NCBI RefSeq assembly: GCF_004786035.1
Contig: NZ_CP035088.1
Span: 336,001-400,000 of the forward strand
Length of the DNA stretch: 64,000 nucleotides
Source of the DNA: Pseudomonas viciae
GTDB lineage: Bacteria; Pseudomonadota; Gammaproteobacteria; Pseudomonadales; Pseudomonadaceae
Direction: 5' to 3'
In this document: positions 45,601-54,234 of the stretch, one piece after another
Layout of the letters: every line of letters begins with the position of its first letter
Numbering within the stretch: the first letter of the stretch is position 1
Translations under genes and position numbers: made by a program
Notes under the pieces: generated by a model
Databases searched by the model: none
Told to the model about the DNA's origin: nothing
The model's input: the letters and a program-made list of their open reading frames with translations, nothing else

Positions 45601-46270
45601 TGCCTGGCCATGGCCGATCTCGGCCCAGTCGCGCGAATACCGAGTCTATGCGGCGGCGCCCATGGCGCTGTTGATGCTCGGCTGGTTCTGGCTGACCAAC
45701 ACCTTCAGCGATGGCACCGCGGAGCCACTGCCCTATGTGCCGCTGCTCAATCCCTTGGAGCTGGGCCTGCTGTTCGCCTTGTTCGGTGTCTATGTGTGGG
45801 CCCGCAACGCCGTGGCGCAATCGACGAACCGTTGGAGTCGCGTCGGACACATCGCCCAGTTGGTCGCCGGCGTGTCGCTGTTCGCGTTCTTCACCGCCCT
45901 GGTGATGCGCAGCGCCCACCAGTGGATGGGGGTGCCGTTCGAGCTGGATGCGTTGCTTGAGTCCATGTTCGTGCAGGCCGGGTTGTCCATCGTCTGGACC
46001 CTGATCGCCCTGGGCCTGATGATTGGTGGTCATCTTCGCCATCGCCGTGAAGTGTGGCTGATCGGCGCGGCGTTGATTGCGCTGGTCGTGGCCAAGCTGT
46101 TCTTTGTTGAATTGAGTAACCGTGGCGGTCTGGCGCGGATCGTGTCGTTTATCGGCGTGGGTGTACTGTTGCTGGTGGTGGGCTACTTCGCGCCGCTGCC
46201 GCCAAAACGCCCGGAAACGGTCGCGCAGCCCGAACCGCCAATGCCTGTCAGTGAGGGAGTGTCATCTTGA
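42656..46270 (+). CDS. Giant polytopic DUF2339 membrane protein
   Basis: The 1204-residue protein has one or two short hydrophobic segments in the first 45 residues, a hydrophilic Pro/Ala-rich stretch (about 75-165), and then an almost continuous run of hydrophobic helices to residue about 1185. I estimate more than 25 membrane segments. This layout matches DUF2339 proteins, whose function is unknown. The end (KRPETVAQPEPPMPVSEGVS) is short and hydrophilic. ATG at 42656 is preferred over an upstream start. It overlaps the DUF3999 gene by 4 bases, and the pair travels together in pseudomonads as I recall. Confidence 0.88.
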   Translation: MQWILTLLGLALGWVVDESFADALIGALVGLGIAQAFRLSRLAVQAAKQQGLLQEAQRSLIELQARLTVLERGTTAAPGDPAPAPEVVVAQSPKAEPRVEPELSWELPPDLEPVSAMATQASQPLPDDIWKPQSVASKPAARKPARPEPVVFEPVAPRGPNLFDRAWMGARNWLFGGNTVLRVGVVLLFLGLAFLLRYATEGMVVPIELRYAGVAASALGLLGLGWWLRQRNNNYALMLQGTGIAVLYLTVFAAMRLHPLLDSKAALGLLVAVTVFSAILAVTQNALGLAAAAALGGFAAPILTSTGSGNHVALFSYFILLNAGILAIAWFKAWRLLNLIGFVGTFGIGLAWGLRSYAPELLWSTEPFLILFFLIYLAIGLLFTRRKLLEMSDAPEDGSRDALLRWSTRKGDYVDGTMLFAPPLVGFGLQFALVQHLEFAAAFSALALGMIYMGLARVLMGGRALLLAETCLALGVIFASLAIPLGLDARWTSAAWAVEGAGIFWLGLRQQRPFARAFALLLQLGSALAFISELRTGESSLLDGPPLGALMLGGALLFTFYQLRKAAPELTSNWERQGLPVLAVLGLSFLYLLAPLFFFTHGTAIAWALAGLATLFVGLRLQSRSFLFTAFAVQLLGGALFLLRLQGAEGDSAAVFSAGWSGLLSASLIGLALIGGMLLAARDDMVRNDVRLLRGLSVVLLAGLVLINLAVLFVLPWQTASGVWAASGLLIIWLSLYLKQRVSFVFGLLLQLLGGAAFLTAGPALLGPLNAEDLRPLAHSGFWTPLVLGLAALVGAWRLQRGHSAAVFEAMSLQRLSEMLLIWGAGWWALAWVSEVLRFAPVNLQGSLLLLVAAISVALWTVLALRLNWPALGLLCTLLIPAAGCVLVATGHSYYHPAADFGWLAWLAVFGVHFLSLKRLAPMLPAQARSTAHVLGCWLLMAVLMLELRYGLLLLSEQYNAWRWLGWAILPSLYLVLMAAPRAWPWPISAQSREYRVYAAAPMALLMLGWFWLTNTFSDGTAEPLPYVPLLNPLELGLLFALFGVYVWARNAVAQSTNRWSRVGHIAQLVAGVSLFAFFTALVMRSAHQWMGVPFELDALLESMFVQAGLSIVWTLIALGLMIGGHLRHRREVWLIGAALIALVVAKLFFVELSNRGGLARIVSFIGVGVLLLVVGYFAPLPPKRPETVAQPEPPMPVSEGVSS

Positions 46271-47637
46271 GTCGCACGTTGAATCGGATCGGGCTGGGTG
46301 TGGTCGGGCTGTGGGTGGCATTGTCGGCAACGGCCCAGGAGCAACCGGCGGACTTTGCCCATCAGGTGCCACTGGCCTTGAGCGGCGAGGGACCGTGGTA
46401 TCGCCTGCCGTTACCTCTGGACGTACAGCTGCAAGCGCGGCAAACCGACTTGAGCGACCTGCGGGTCTTTAACGCGGCCGGTCAGGCCCAAGCCTACGCG
46501 CTGGTTCGTGAGTCGGCGCAGAGCCGGGAAAACCGCACCCTCACCGACGTGAAGTGGTTCCCGCTGTACAACGCCGCCGACGACAGCGAGCGCGCGCCCA
46601 GCGTGCGCGTGCAATCGAACGCCAATGGCACGCTGGTGGAAGTCCAGCCGTCCAGTCGGCTTGAGGCGGGAGAGGAGGAACTGCGTGGCTGGTTGCTCGA
46701 TGCCAGCGCGATCAAGGCGCCGTTGCAGCAGTTGATTCTTGACTGGACCAGCGAACGTGACGGCTTCCAGCGCTTTACCATCGAGGCCAGTGACGACTTA
46801 CAGCAATGGCAGTCATGGGGCGAAGGCCAGGTGGCGCGCCTGACCTTTGCCGACGAGCGGGTCGAGCAGCATGAAGTGAGCCTGCCGGGGCAACCGGCGC
46901 GCTATCTGCGGTTATTGTGGGATTCGCCGTCCTCTGCGCCGGTGCTGACCTCGGCCCAGCTGCAAAGCGCCAGCCGCGAAAGCTTGCCGTTGCCGTTGGT
47001 CTGGTCAAAGCCTTTGGCTGGCAGCACCACGAAGGCCGGGGAATACACCTGGCAGCTGCCCATGGGGCTGAATATCGAGCAGGTGCAGGTGGACCTGAGC
47101 CAAGCCAACAGCCTGGCGCCGGTGACCTTGGCTGGGCGGCGGGAAAGCAGCCAGCCGTGGCAGCCGCTGGGCAGTGGCTTGTTGTATCGCCTGACCCAGA
47201 ACGGCCAGGATGTGTTGCAAAACCAACTGCAGCTGTCCGGCCAAACCATTCAGCAATTGAAGCTGACGGTGGACGAGCGGGGCGGCGGCCTGGGTCCAGA
47301 AGCCCCGGCCCTGCGCTTTGCCGTGCGCGCGACTCAGGTGGTGTTCCTCGCACGTGGCGACGGGCCCTACAGTCTGGCGCTGGGCAGCGCGACGGTGAAA
47401 ACCGCCAGTTTGCCCTTGACGACGCTGGTGCCCGATTACAAACCGTCACGCCTGGCGGCGCTGGGTACGGCGACGGTGAATGGGGTGGCAACTGCGACAC
47501 CGGTTACCGCAACCACACCTGCGACCGTCGAGACCAACTGGAAAAAAATCGGTTTGTGGGCGGTGCTGCTGCTCAGTGTGCTGTTCCTCGCGGCGATGGC
47601 GTTCAGCTTGTTGCGCAAGCCGCCAGTCAAATCCTGA
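46267..47637 (+). CDS. DUF3999 exported, C-terminally anchored protein
   Basis: The 456-residue protein starts at a TTG that overlaps the DUF2339 stop (TTGA). It has a signal peptide (LNRIGLGVVGLWVALSATAQ) and a beta-rich periplasmic region. FTIEASDDLQQWQSWGEGQV followed by LPGQPARYLRLLWDSPSSAP recalls a galactose-binding-type jelly roll. A single C-terminal membrane helix (IGLWAVLLLSVLFLAAMAFS) ends in a basic tail. This is the DUF3999 pattern. It should sit in the periplasm, anchored next to its giant membrane partner. The function is unknown. Confidence 0.88.
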   Translation: MSRTLNRIGLGVVGLWVALSATAQEQPADFAHQVPLALSGEGPWYRLPLPLDVQLQARQTDLSDLRVFNAAGQAQAYALVRESAQSRENRTLTDVKWFPLYNAADDSERAPSVRVQSNANGTLVEVQPSSRLEAGEEELRGWLLDASAIKAPLQQLILDWTSERDGFQRFTIEASDDLQQWQSWGEGQVARLTFADERVEQHEVSLPGQPARYLRLLWDSPSSAPVLTSAQLQSASRESLPLPLVWSKPLAGSTTKAGEYTWQLPMGLNIEQVQVDLSQANSLAPVTLAGRRESSQPWQPLGSGLLYRLTQNGQDVLQNQLQLSGQTIQQLKLTVDERGGGLGPEAPALRFAVRATQVVFLARGDGPYSLALGSATVKTASLPLTTLVPDYKPSRLAALGTATVNGVATATPVTATTPATVETNWKKIGLWAVLLLSVLFLAAMAFSLLRKPPVKS

Positions 47638-47670
47638 AAGTGGGGCACACCGATAAACCGAGTTGCCTAT

Positions 47671-47738
47671 TTCGCGAGCAAGCCCGCTCCCACATTGGAA
47701 TGCGTACTCCTGTGGGAGCGGGCTTGCTCGCGAAAGCG
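47671..47738. repeat. Short REPIN in outward orientation (GCGGGC class)
   Basis: CGCGAGCAAGCCCGCTCCCAC (left) and its inverted partner (right) are separated by only about 17 bases, shorter than most copies. It lies downstream of the DUF3999 gene. Confidence 0.88.
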
Positions 47739-47878
47739 ATCTCCCTGGCGCCCAAAATCCACAAGCAACCACCACTGCGTGAACTCAATCCCCTATATCC
47801 CGTCTCATAGGAGGAATTAAGTCCCGACTCGCGCTAAACTGCGCTGGTTTTTCCGCCCCCTATTCTTCGGAGCCGTCC

Positions 47879-48889
47879 ATGTCCCGCGTTACCTTGAGTC
47901 GCTATTTGATTGAGCAGACCCGTAGCAACAACACCCCTGCCGATCTGCGCTTTTTGATCGAAGTGGTGGCGCGTGCGTGCAAGGAGATCAGCCACGCCGT
48001 CTCCAAAGGCGCACTGGGTGGTGTCCTGGGCAGCATGGGCACTGAAAACGTGCAGGGCGAAGTGCAGAAGAAGCTCGACGTGCTTTCCAACGAAATCCTG
48101 CTCGAAGCCAACGAGTGGGGCGGTCACCTGGCCGGCATGGCCTCCGAGGAAATGGACAACGCCTACCAGATCCCGGGCAAATACCCCAAGGGTGCCTACC
48201 TGCTGGTGTTCGATCCACTGGACGGTTCGTCGAACATCGATATCAACGCGCCGGTCGGCACCATCTTCTCGGTACTGCGTTGCCCGAACGAATACCTGAG
48301 CCAGAACGAAGCCTTGAATGAAAAGGCTTTCCTGCAGCCAGGCACCGAGCAGGTAGCCGCCGGTTATGCCATCTACGGTCCTCAGACCATGCTGGTGCTG
48401 ACCCTGGGCGACGGCGTCAAAGGCTTCACCCTGGACCGTGAGATGGGCAGCTTCGTACTGACCCACGAAGACATCACCATTCCTGAAACCACCCAGGAAT
48501 TCGCCATCAACATGTCCAACCAGCGGCACTGGGAAGCTCCGGTACAGCGCTACGTCGCCGAGCTGCTGGCAGGTGAAGAAGGCCCGCTGAAAAAGAACTA
48601 CAACATGCGTTGGGTCGCCGCGATGGTCGCGGACGTGCACCGCATCCTGACCCGTGGCGGTTTGTTCATGTACCCGCGCGATAGCCGCGAACCGTCCAAG
48701 CCGGGCAAGCTGCGCCTGATGTACGAAGCCAACCCGATGTCGTTCCTGGTGGAGCAGGCGGGTGGCGCGTCCACTGACGGTCACCAGCGCATTCTCGACA
48801 TCCAGCCTGAAGGCCTGCATCAGCGCGTGGCCGTGTTCCTCGGTTCGAAGGAAGAAGTCGCCCGCGCGACGGCCTATCACAAGGAATAA
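47879..48889 (+). CDS. fbp: Fructose-1,6-bisphosphatase class I
   Basis: The 336-residue gluconeogenic enzyme removes the 1-phosphate from fructose-1,6-bisphosphate. The metal-binding signature is [20 protein letters not shown], and [20 protein letters not shown] is the conserved C-terminal block with the substrate Lys and Tyr. Length is typical. A GGAG ribosome-binding site lies before the ATG. The DUF924 gene follows after three bases, so the two form one transcript. Confidence 0.98.
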   Translation: MSRVTLSRYLIEQTRSNNTPADLRFLIEVVARACKEISHAVSKGALGGVLGSMGTENVQGEVQKKLDVLSNEILLEANEWGGHLAGMASEEMDNAYQIPGKYPKGAYLLVFDPLDGSSNIDINAPVGTIFSVLRCPNEYLSQNEALNEKAFLQPGTEQVAAGYAIYGPQTMLVLTLGDGVKGFTLDREMGSFVLTHEDITIPETTQEFAINMSNQRHWEAPVQRYVAELLAGEEGPLKKNYNMRWVAAMVADVHRILTRGGLFMYPRDSREPSKPGKLRLMYEANPMSFLVEQAGGASTDGHQRILDIQPEGLHQRVAVFLGSKEEVARATAYHKE

Positions 48890-48892
48890 ACC

Positions 48893-49489
48893 ATGGCGCA
48901 GCCTTGGCAGCCGTTGCTCGATTGGTGGTTTGGTTCAGCCGACACGCCAGACGAAATAGCCGCTGACAAGGGCAAGCTGTGGTTTGGCAAACGCCATGAT
49001 CGCCAGGCGCAGGAGCGCTTCGGCGATCAGGTTGAGCAAGCACGGGCCGGCGGATTGACCGACTGGGCGCAACGCCCAGAAGGTTGGCTGGCCCTGGTGC
49101 TGCTGCTTGATCAACTCCCGCGAATGATCTTTCGCGACACGCCCAAGGCCTTTTCCGGTGACCTGCGAGCGCAAGCGCTGGTGGCCCAGGGCATGGCGGC
49201 GGGTTTCGACCGGCAACTCAAACCGATCCAGCGTGTATTCATCTACCTGGTGCTCGAGCACTGCGAAAACCTGGCGGTGCAGAACGAGGCCGTGTCGCGG
49301 TTCATCGACTTGGTTCGCGAGCAGCCTGAAGCGGATCGAGCGGTGTTTGAAGACAACCTGGATTATGCCGAGCGGCATCAGAAGATCATTGCGCGGTTTG
49401 GGCGCTTTCCCCACCGCAATGCGGTGTTGGGGCGCGAGTCTACGGCTGAGGAAATCGAGTTCTTGAACAGGCCTGGGTCCAGGTTCTGA
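48893..49489 (+). CDS. DUF924 family protein
   Basis: The 198-residue soluble, helical protein starts MAQPWQPLLDWWFGSADTPD. The family's hallmark is LVLLLDQLPRMIFRDTPKAF, and LKPIQRVFIYLVLEHCENLA and IARFGRFPHRNAVLGRESTA follow. The fold resembles TPR-like repeats. No function is established. It begins three bases after fbp and is probably co-translated, a pairing I believe is common in pseudomonads. Confidence 0.88.
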   Translation: MAQPWQPLLDWWFGSADTPDEIAADKGKLWFGKRHDRQAQERFGDQVEQARAGGLTDWAQRPEGWLALVLLLDQLPRMIFRDTPKAFSGDLRAQALVAQGMAAGFDRQLKPIQRVFIYLVLEHCENLAVQNEAVSRFIDLVREQPEADRAVFEDNLDYAERHQKIIARFGRFPHRNAVLGRESTAEEIEFLNRPGSRF

Positions 49490-49513
49490 ATTTTCTGCGA
49501 GGCTGATGCCGTC

Positions 49514-49597
49514 TTCGCGAGCAAGCCCGCTCCCACAGTCGATCGTGTTTCCCTGACGGGGCTCGGTCAACTGTGGGAGCGGGCTTGCTCGCGAAAG
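49514..49597. repeat. REPIN in outward orientation (GCGGGC class)
   Basis: Inverted copies of the repeat core lie between the convergent DUF924 and chemoreceptor genes. Confidence 0.9.
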
Positions 49598-49611
49598 GGC
49601 CCTTGAGAGCG

Positions 49612-51504
49612 TTAGATCCGGAAGCTACCCACCAACTGCTTCAAGCGCGCCGCCTGCTGTTCAAGGTCGGCACAGGCGCGCAATGTCGCTTGCAGGTTTT
49701 CCACGCCTTCCTGGTTCAGGGTATTGATCTCGGTGATGTCGACGTTGATCGATTCCACCACGGCGGTCTGCTCTTCGGTGGCGGTGGCCACGGACTGGTT
49801 CATGCCGTCGATTTCGCCGATGCGCTGGGTCACGCTGCCCAGGCGTTCGCCGGCCTGGTTGGCGATGCCGACGCTGCTTTCGCTCTGGCGCTGGCTGTCG
49901 GTCATGGTCAGCACCGCTTCCCGGGCACCGACTTGCAGCTCTTCGATCATCTTCTGCACTTGCTGCGCCGAATCCTGGGTGCGGTGGGCGAGGTTGCGCA
50001 CTTCATCGGCTACCACCGCGAAGCCGCGTCCGGCTTCACCGGCCCGGGCGGCCTCGATGGCGGCGTTCAGGGCGAGGAGGTTGGTCTGCTGGGAAATGCT
50101 GGTGATCACCTCCAGGATCTGACCGATGTTCACCGTGTTGCTGTTCAGGGTTTCGACGTTGCCGCACGAATCGCTGATCTTGGCCGACAGCTGCTGCATG
50201 GCGGCGATGGTTTTATCCACCACTTGCTGACCGTCTTCGGCCAGGCTGCGGGCATCGCTGGAGTGCTGGGAGGCAAGGGCGGCGTTCTGGGCGATTTCCT
50301 GGGCGGCGGCGCCGAGTTGGTTGATGGCCGCGGCCACGCTGCTGGTGCGCGACGCTTGCTGGTCGGAGTTGTACATCGACGAGTTGGACGCACTGACCAC
50401 GCGCAGGGCAACTTCGTTGACCTGGCCGGTGGCCGAGGCCACTTCACGAATCGAGGTATGGATACGCTCGACAAAGCGGTTGAAGGAAGTGCCCAGGGCA
50501 CCGAATTCGTCGTGGCCGTGAATGACCAGGCGCCGGGTCAGGTCGCCTTCGCCTTCGGCGATGTCATGCATGGCGCGACCCATGGTCAGCAGCGGTTGCA
50601 TCAGCACGCGGATCAGCATGCCCAGCAGGGCAATGATGAACACCACGGCAATGGTCATGGCGATCAGTGCCGAGGTACGGAACTCGCTGAGCATCGCCAG
50701 GGCGGTGTCCTTGTCGAGCACCAGCGCCACGTACCAATCGGCGCCCGGCACGCCGTTGACGCGGGTGAAGGAGATGAATTGGGTCTTGCCGTCGAGATCG
50801 ACTTCCTTCACGCCCGGGCTGATTTGCGGTGCGCCGTTGGGGTAGGCCTCGGCCAGGGTTTTGAGCACGCGCTTGCTGTCAGGGTGGATCAGGATCTTGC
50901 CGTCGGCGCTGACGATGAACGCATGGCCGTGGCCACCGAAGTTCAGCGAGTTGATGATGGCGCTGACGCTCGACAGGTCGATGTCCGCACCGGCCACGCC
51001 GATCATTTGGTTCTGGTGTTGTACCGGCGTGGCGACGGTGATCACCAGTTTGCCCGACGAGGCGGCAATGTAGGGTTCGGTCACGATGGCTTGCTGTGCG
51101 CTGTTGGCGGCCTTGTACCAGCCACGGGCACGCGGGTCGTAATCGGCGGCGCGATTGCCGGCTGGTACCGAGAACATCACGCCATCGGTGCCACCGAAAT
51201 AGCTGAGCTGAAAGTTGCTGGTGTACACCGGCAGGCCCACGGCGCGTTTGAGGCTGTCGGCACTGCTACCGTCTACGGCGATCTGCTGGGCCAGCGATTG
51301 CAGCAGTTGGATACGGCCTTCGACCCACGTCTGAATGTTACGGCTGGTCAGGCTGCCGAGCTCCTGCATGGAGGTCTCGGTGCTGGCGTGCAGGCTCTGG
51401 CGCTGACGGTAGTCGTTGAACAGGATGAAACAGGCGAATGCAACGGCCACCACAAGAGCGGCAGCCAGGAGGATTTTGTGGCTGAATTTCATGTTTCTGG
51501 TCAT
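49612..51504 (-). CDS. Amino-acid-sensing chemoreceptor with dCache domain
   Basis: The 630-residue receptor has an N-terminal membrane helix (about 9-29), a periplasmic dCache domain (about 35-275), a second helix ([20 protein letters not shown]), HAMP and a signalling domain with the hairpin tip [20 protein letters not shown]. The ligand motif known for amino-acid dCache sensors is complete and correctly spaced: Tyr122, Arg127, Trp129, Tyr130 (YDPRARGWY), Tyr145 and Asp174 (GVAGAD). P. aeruginosa PctA has the same residues one number lower. Amino acids are thus the expected ligands. Start at 51504 (MTRNMKF) or 51492. A FliA-like -10 lies upstream. Confidence 0.93.
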   Translation of the reverse strand: MTRNMKFSHKILLAAALVVAVAFACFILFNDYRQRQSLHASTETSMQELGSLTSRNIQTWVEGRIQLLQSLAQQIAVDGSSADSLKRAVGLPVYTSNFQLSYFGGTDGVMFSVPAGNRAADYDPRARGWYKAANSAQQAIVTEPYIAASSGKLVITVATPVQHQNQMIGVAGADIDLSSVSAIINSLNFGGHGHAFIVSADGKILIHPDSKRVLKTLAEAYPNGAPQISPGVKEVDLDGKTQFISFTRVNGVPGADWYVALVLDKDTALAMLSEFRTSALIAMTIAVVFIIALLGMLIRVLMQPLLTMGRAMHDIAEGEGDLTRRLVIHGHDEFGALGTSFNRFVERIHTSIREVASATGQVNEVALRVVSASNSSMYNSDQQASRTSSVAAAINQLGAAAQEIAQNAALASQHSSDARSLAEDGQQVVDKTIAAMQQLSAKISDSCGNVETLNSNTVNIGQILEVITSISQQTNLLALNAAIEAARAGEAGRGFAVVADEVRNLAHRTQDSAQQVQKMIEELQVGAREAVLTMTDSQRQSESSVGIANQAGERLGSVTQRIGEIDGMNQSVATATEEQTAVVESINVDITEINTLNQEGVENLQATLRACADLEQQAARLKQLVGSFRI

Positions 51505-51580
51505 TAAGAGCGCTACCGCACAGGAGCTGGTCAGGAAGGGGGGGCAATTTGCCATAACGCAGGGCTTTGCGCTGTTCTTT

Positions 51581-51588
51581 TTATCGGC
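51581..51588 (-). promoter_or_regulatory. Candidate FliA (sigma-28) -10 box of the chemoreceptor
   Basis: The reverse strand reads GCCGATAA, identical to the FliA -10 consensus, about 77 bases before the start codon. The -35 region (TGATCTCT) is a poor match, so this is tentative. Confidence 0.35.
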
Positions 51589-51787
51589 CTGGAAGTGCCA
51601 GAGATCAGCGATCGGCGGGGTAATCCCGACGAAATGCACGACGCCGTCACAAACTGATTGATTTACCGACGAAAGACCGTCCTGGGGCCCAATAAATACT
51701 AGGGCTGTCGGGGAACCAGATAGGGGTTTTCTCTTCTAAGCTTCTGGTTGGCACCCAGCCACCCCCTTCCGTTCCAGGAGTTACACC

Positions 51788-52042
51788 ATGTCGCTGCGAT
51801 CTATTGCCTTGTTGTGTGTGTGCGTCGTGTTGACTGCATGCAGCAAGGTTAACCAGGAAAACTATTCGAAGCTGTCAGCCGGGATGCCCAAGGCAGAAGT
51901 CGAAACGTTACTGGGTAAACCGACCGATTGTTCGGGCGCGCTCGGCATGTCCAGTTGCACCTGGGGCGACCAGAAAAGCTTTATCAGCGTGCAGTACGCC
52001 GGTGACAAAGTGTTGATGTTTTCCGGCCAAGGCCTGAAGTAA
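51788..52042 (+). CDS. Small lipoprotein, SmpA/OmlA-like fold
   Basis: The 84-residue protein has a lipoprotein signal with lipobox LTAC (Cys18). A short alpha-beta domain follows: NYSKLSAGMPKAEVETLLGK, then CSGALGMSSCTWGDQKSFIS. The 'L..GM...EV..LLG.P' pattern resembles BamE/SmpA and DUF3862 proteins. Two Cys (about residues 49 and 57) could form a disulfide. ATG follows CAGGAG. The lipocalin gene begins 31 bases later, so the two may be co-transcribed. The specific function is unknown. Confidence 0.8.
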   Translation: MSLRSIALLCVCVVLTACSKVNQENYSKLSAGMPKAEVETLLGKPTDCSGALGMSSCTWGDQKSFISVQYAGDKVLMFSGQGLK

Positions 52043-52073
52043 ACCGGGGCCAAGCGCCCGCGGGAGAAAAATA

Positions 52074-52643
52074 ATGATGCGGTTAGTGTTAGTGCTTTTA
52101 GCTGGCCTGGTTTTGGCTGGCTGTGCCACTTCTGGCGAAGATCCGTTGGCACCCAAGACGGTCAGCAGCGTCAACCTCAAGCGTTACCAAGGGACCTGGT
52201 ACGAGTTGGCCCGCCTGCCCATGTATTTCCAGCGCAACTGCGCGCAATCCGAAGCTCATTACACCCTCAAGCCTGACGGCGACGTGGGTGTCCTCAATCG
52301 CTGCCTGACTTCGGACTGGCAGTGGGAAGAGGCCCGCGGTACCGCTACGCCACAAGTACCGGGCAAGACCGACAAGCTCTGGGTCGAGTTCGACAACTGG
52401 TTTTCGCGGATCGTGCCGGGTGTGGCAAAAGGGCAATACTGGGTGCTGTACGTCAGCGACGACTACAAGACCGCCATTGTCGGCGACCCGAGCCGCCGCT
52501 ACATGTGGTTGCTGTCCCGCACACCGACCGTCAATAGCGTCGTGCGCGAAGAACTGCTGAGCATGGCGCGTCAGCAGGGCTATGACACGACACGCTTGAT
52601 CTGGCGAGCGTCGGATCGGCAGATGGCCAAGACTTCGGACTGA
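52074..52643 (+). CDS. Outer-membrane lipocalin Blc
   Basis: The 189-residue lipoprotein has lipobox LAGC (Cys17) and a lipocalin barrel. The first conserved region is YQGTWYELARLPMYFQRNCA, the second is KGQYWVLYVSDDYKTAIVGD, and the third is PSRRYMWLLSRTPTV. Bacterial lipocalins of the Blc type bind fatty acids or lysophospholipids at the outer membrane. It follows the small lipoprotein gene. The exact ligand cannot be read. Confidence 0.92.
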   Translation: MMRLVLVLLAGLVLAGCATSGEDPLAPKTVSSVNLKRYQGTWYELARLPMYFQRNCAQSEAHYTLKPDGDVGVLNRCLTSDWQWEEARGTATPQVPGKTDKLWVEFDNWFSRIVPGVAKGQYWVLYVSDDYKTAIVGDPSRRYMWLLSRTPTVNSVVREELLSMARQQGYDTTRLIWRASDRQMAKTSD

Positions 52644-52661
52644 CTGTCTGCAAATACTCAA

Positions 52662-52752
52662 TGTGGGAGCGGGATTGCTCGCGAAGGCGGTGTATCAGCC
52701 GACATAATCGTTAGCTGAAAAACCGCCTTCGCGAGCAAGCCCGCTCCCACAC
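52662..52752. repeat. REPIN with one decayed arm (GCGGGC class)
   Basis: The left arm reads GTGGGAGCGGGATTGCTCGC, with C to A at one position, while the right arm is intact. It lies between the convergent lipocalin and hutF genes. Confidence 0.88.
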
Positions 52753-52765
52753 TTTTTTATCTGCG

Positions 52766-54130
52766 TCAGCCTAAGAGCTCGCGCAAGACCTGGGTAAACG
52801 CTCGGGCGCTTTCTTCTTCCCCGGCATGGCGTCCATCGCGCACCACCCACCGTCCGCCGACCATCACGTCGCGCACCTGGCGATCCCCGCCGGCAAACAG
52901 CCAGCGATTGAGGATCCCGTCGCCCTGGGCCGTGGCCAGGTACGGATCGTTGCCATCGAGCACCAGCCAGTCGGCGCGCTTGCCGATCTCGAGGGCGCCG
53001 ACCGGTTGCCCCAGAGCTTGGGCGCCACCCTCCAAAGCAGCATCAAACAAGGTGCGACCGACCATCGGCTGATCCGCCCGATACATGCGGTTGCGCCGTT
53101 GATCCCGCAGGCGCTGGCCGTACTCCAACCAGCGCAACTCTTCGACCACGCTCAACGACACATGACTGTCGGAGCCGATCCCCAGGCGCCCGCCCTGGGC
53201 GAGGAAATCCACGGCCGGGAAAATCCCGTCGCCCAGGTTGGCTTCGGTGGTCAGGCACAGGCCGGCGATTGCCCGGCTCTTGGCCATGAGGCTGACTTCC
53301 TGGGCGTTGGCGTGGGTGGCGTGGACCAGGCACCAGCGCTGATCCACTTCGGTGTTTTCGTACAGCCATTGCAGCGGACGAGCGCCGCTCCAGCTCAGGC
53401 AGTCGTCGACTTCCTTCTGCTGCTCGGCAATGTGGATGTGCACCGGGCAGTGACGGTCGCTCGCGGCCAGCACTTCCTGGATCTGGCCAGGTGTCACGGC
53501 GCGCAGCGAGTGAAAACACAAACCCAGTGCCTGAGCCGGTTGTTTGGCCAGGATCGGCTGCAGGCGCGCTTGAAGTTTCAGGTAGTTTTCGCTGCTGTTG
53601 ATGAAGCGACGCTGCCCGTCATTGGGCGCCTGGCCGCCAAAACCGGAATGACTGTAGAGCACCGGCAGCAGCGTCAGGCCGATGCCGGCGGCGCTGGCGG
53701 CGTGGCTGATGCGCAAGGCCAGTTCCGCCGGGTCGGCATAAGGCGCGCCGTCGATGTCATGGTGCACATAGTGGAATTCGGCAACCGAGGTGTAACCGGT
53801 CTTGAGCATTTCAATGTAGAGCTGTCGGGCGATGATGCCGAGTTGATCGGGGCTGATTTTTCCGACGAGGCGATACATCAAGTCGCGCCAGGTCCAGAAA
53901 CTGTCGTTGGGATTTCCCGCCACTTCCGCCAACCCGGCCATGGCCCGTTGGAAGGCGTGGGAGTGCAGGTTCGGCATGCCCGGCAGCAGCGGACCGCCCA
54001 GCCGTTCGGCGCCGTCTGCGTGAGCGTCGGCCTGGAGATGGGTCAGGACGCCCTCGGCGTTGACCTCAAGACGTACATCATTGGCCCATCCACTAGGCAG
54101 CAGCGCGCGTTCGGCAAAGAAGGCGGACAT
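52766..54130 (-). CDS. hutF: Formimidoylglutamate deiminase HutF
   Basis: The 454-residue metal-dependent amidohydrolase converts N-formimino-L-glutamate to N-formyl-L-glutamate plus ammonia, the fourth step of the five-step histidine pathway. The metal site includes GMPNLHSHAFQRAM (His-x-His), CFHSLRAVTPGQI, VHIHIAEQQKEVDDC, VHATHANAQE and GIGSDSHVSLS (final Asp). It is transcribed away from hutC; a HutC-type operator lies in the 104-base gap. Its presence shows the Pseudomonas-type route ending with HutG rather than direct formiminoglutamase. Confidence 0.96.
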   Translation of the reverse strand: MSAFFAERALLPSGWANDVRLEVNAEGVLTHLQADAHADGAERLGGPLLPGMPNLHSHAFQRAMAGLAEVAGNPNDSFWTWRDLMYRLVGKISPDQLGIIARQLYIEMLKTGYTSVAEFHYVHHDIDGAPYADPAELALRISHAASAAGIGLTLLPVLYSHSGFGGQAPNDGQRRFINSSENYLKLQARLQPILAKQPAQALGLCFHSLRAVTPGQIQEVLAASDRHCPVHIHIAEQQKEVDDCLSWSGARPLQWLYENTEVDQRWCLVHATHANAQEVSLMAKSRAIAGLCLTTEANLGDGIFPAVDFLAQGGRLGIGSDSHVSLSVVEELRWLEYGQRLRDQRRNRMYRADQPMVGRTLFDAALEGGAQALGQPVGALEIGKRADWLVLDGNDPYLATAQGDGILNRWLFAGGDRQVRDVMVGGRWVVRDGRHAGEEESARAFTQVLRELLG

Positions 54131-54154
54131 GGTTCAACCTCATCGTGCGTAATT

Positions 54155-54170
54155 TGTATATACATATACA
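54155..54170. promoter_or_regulatory. Candidate HutC operator between hutF and hutC
   Basis: TGTATATACATATACA contains TGTATA/TATACA arms with a 4-base spacer and a nested TGTATATACA palindrome. It resembles the operator near hutU (CTTGTACATACAAG), and both are followed by AGACGT within a few bases. It lies between the divergent start codons. Confidence 0.65.
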
Positions 54171-54234
54171 GACGTTTGCCTGGCCGGTAAACTCCGGCAA
54201 GCTAGCACCTTCATTTGCAGAACAAGGAACCGCC

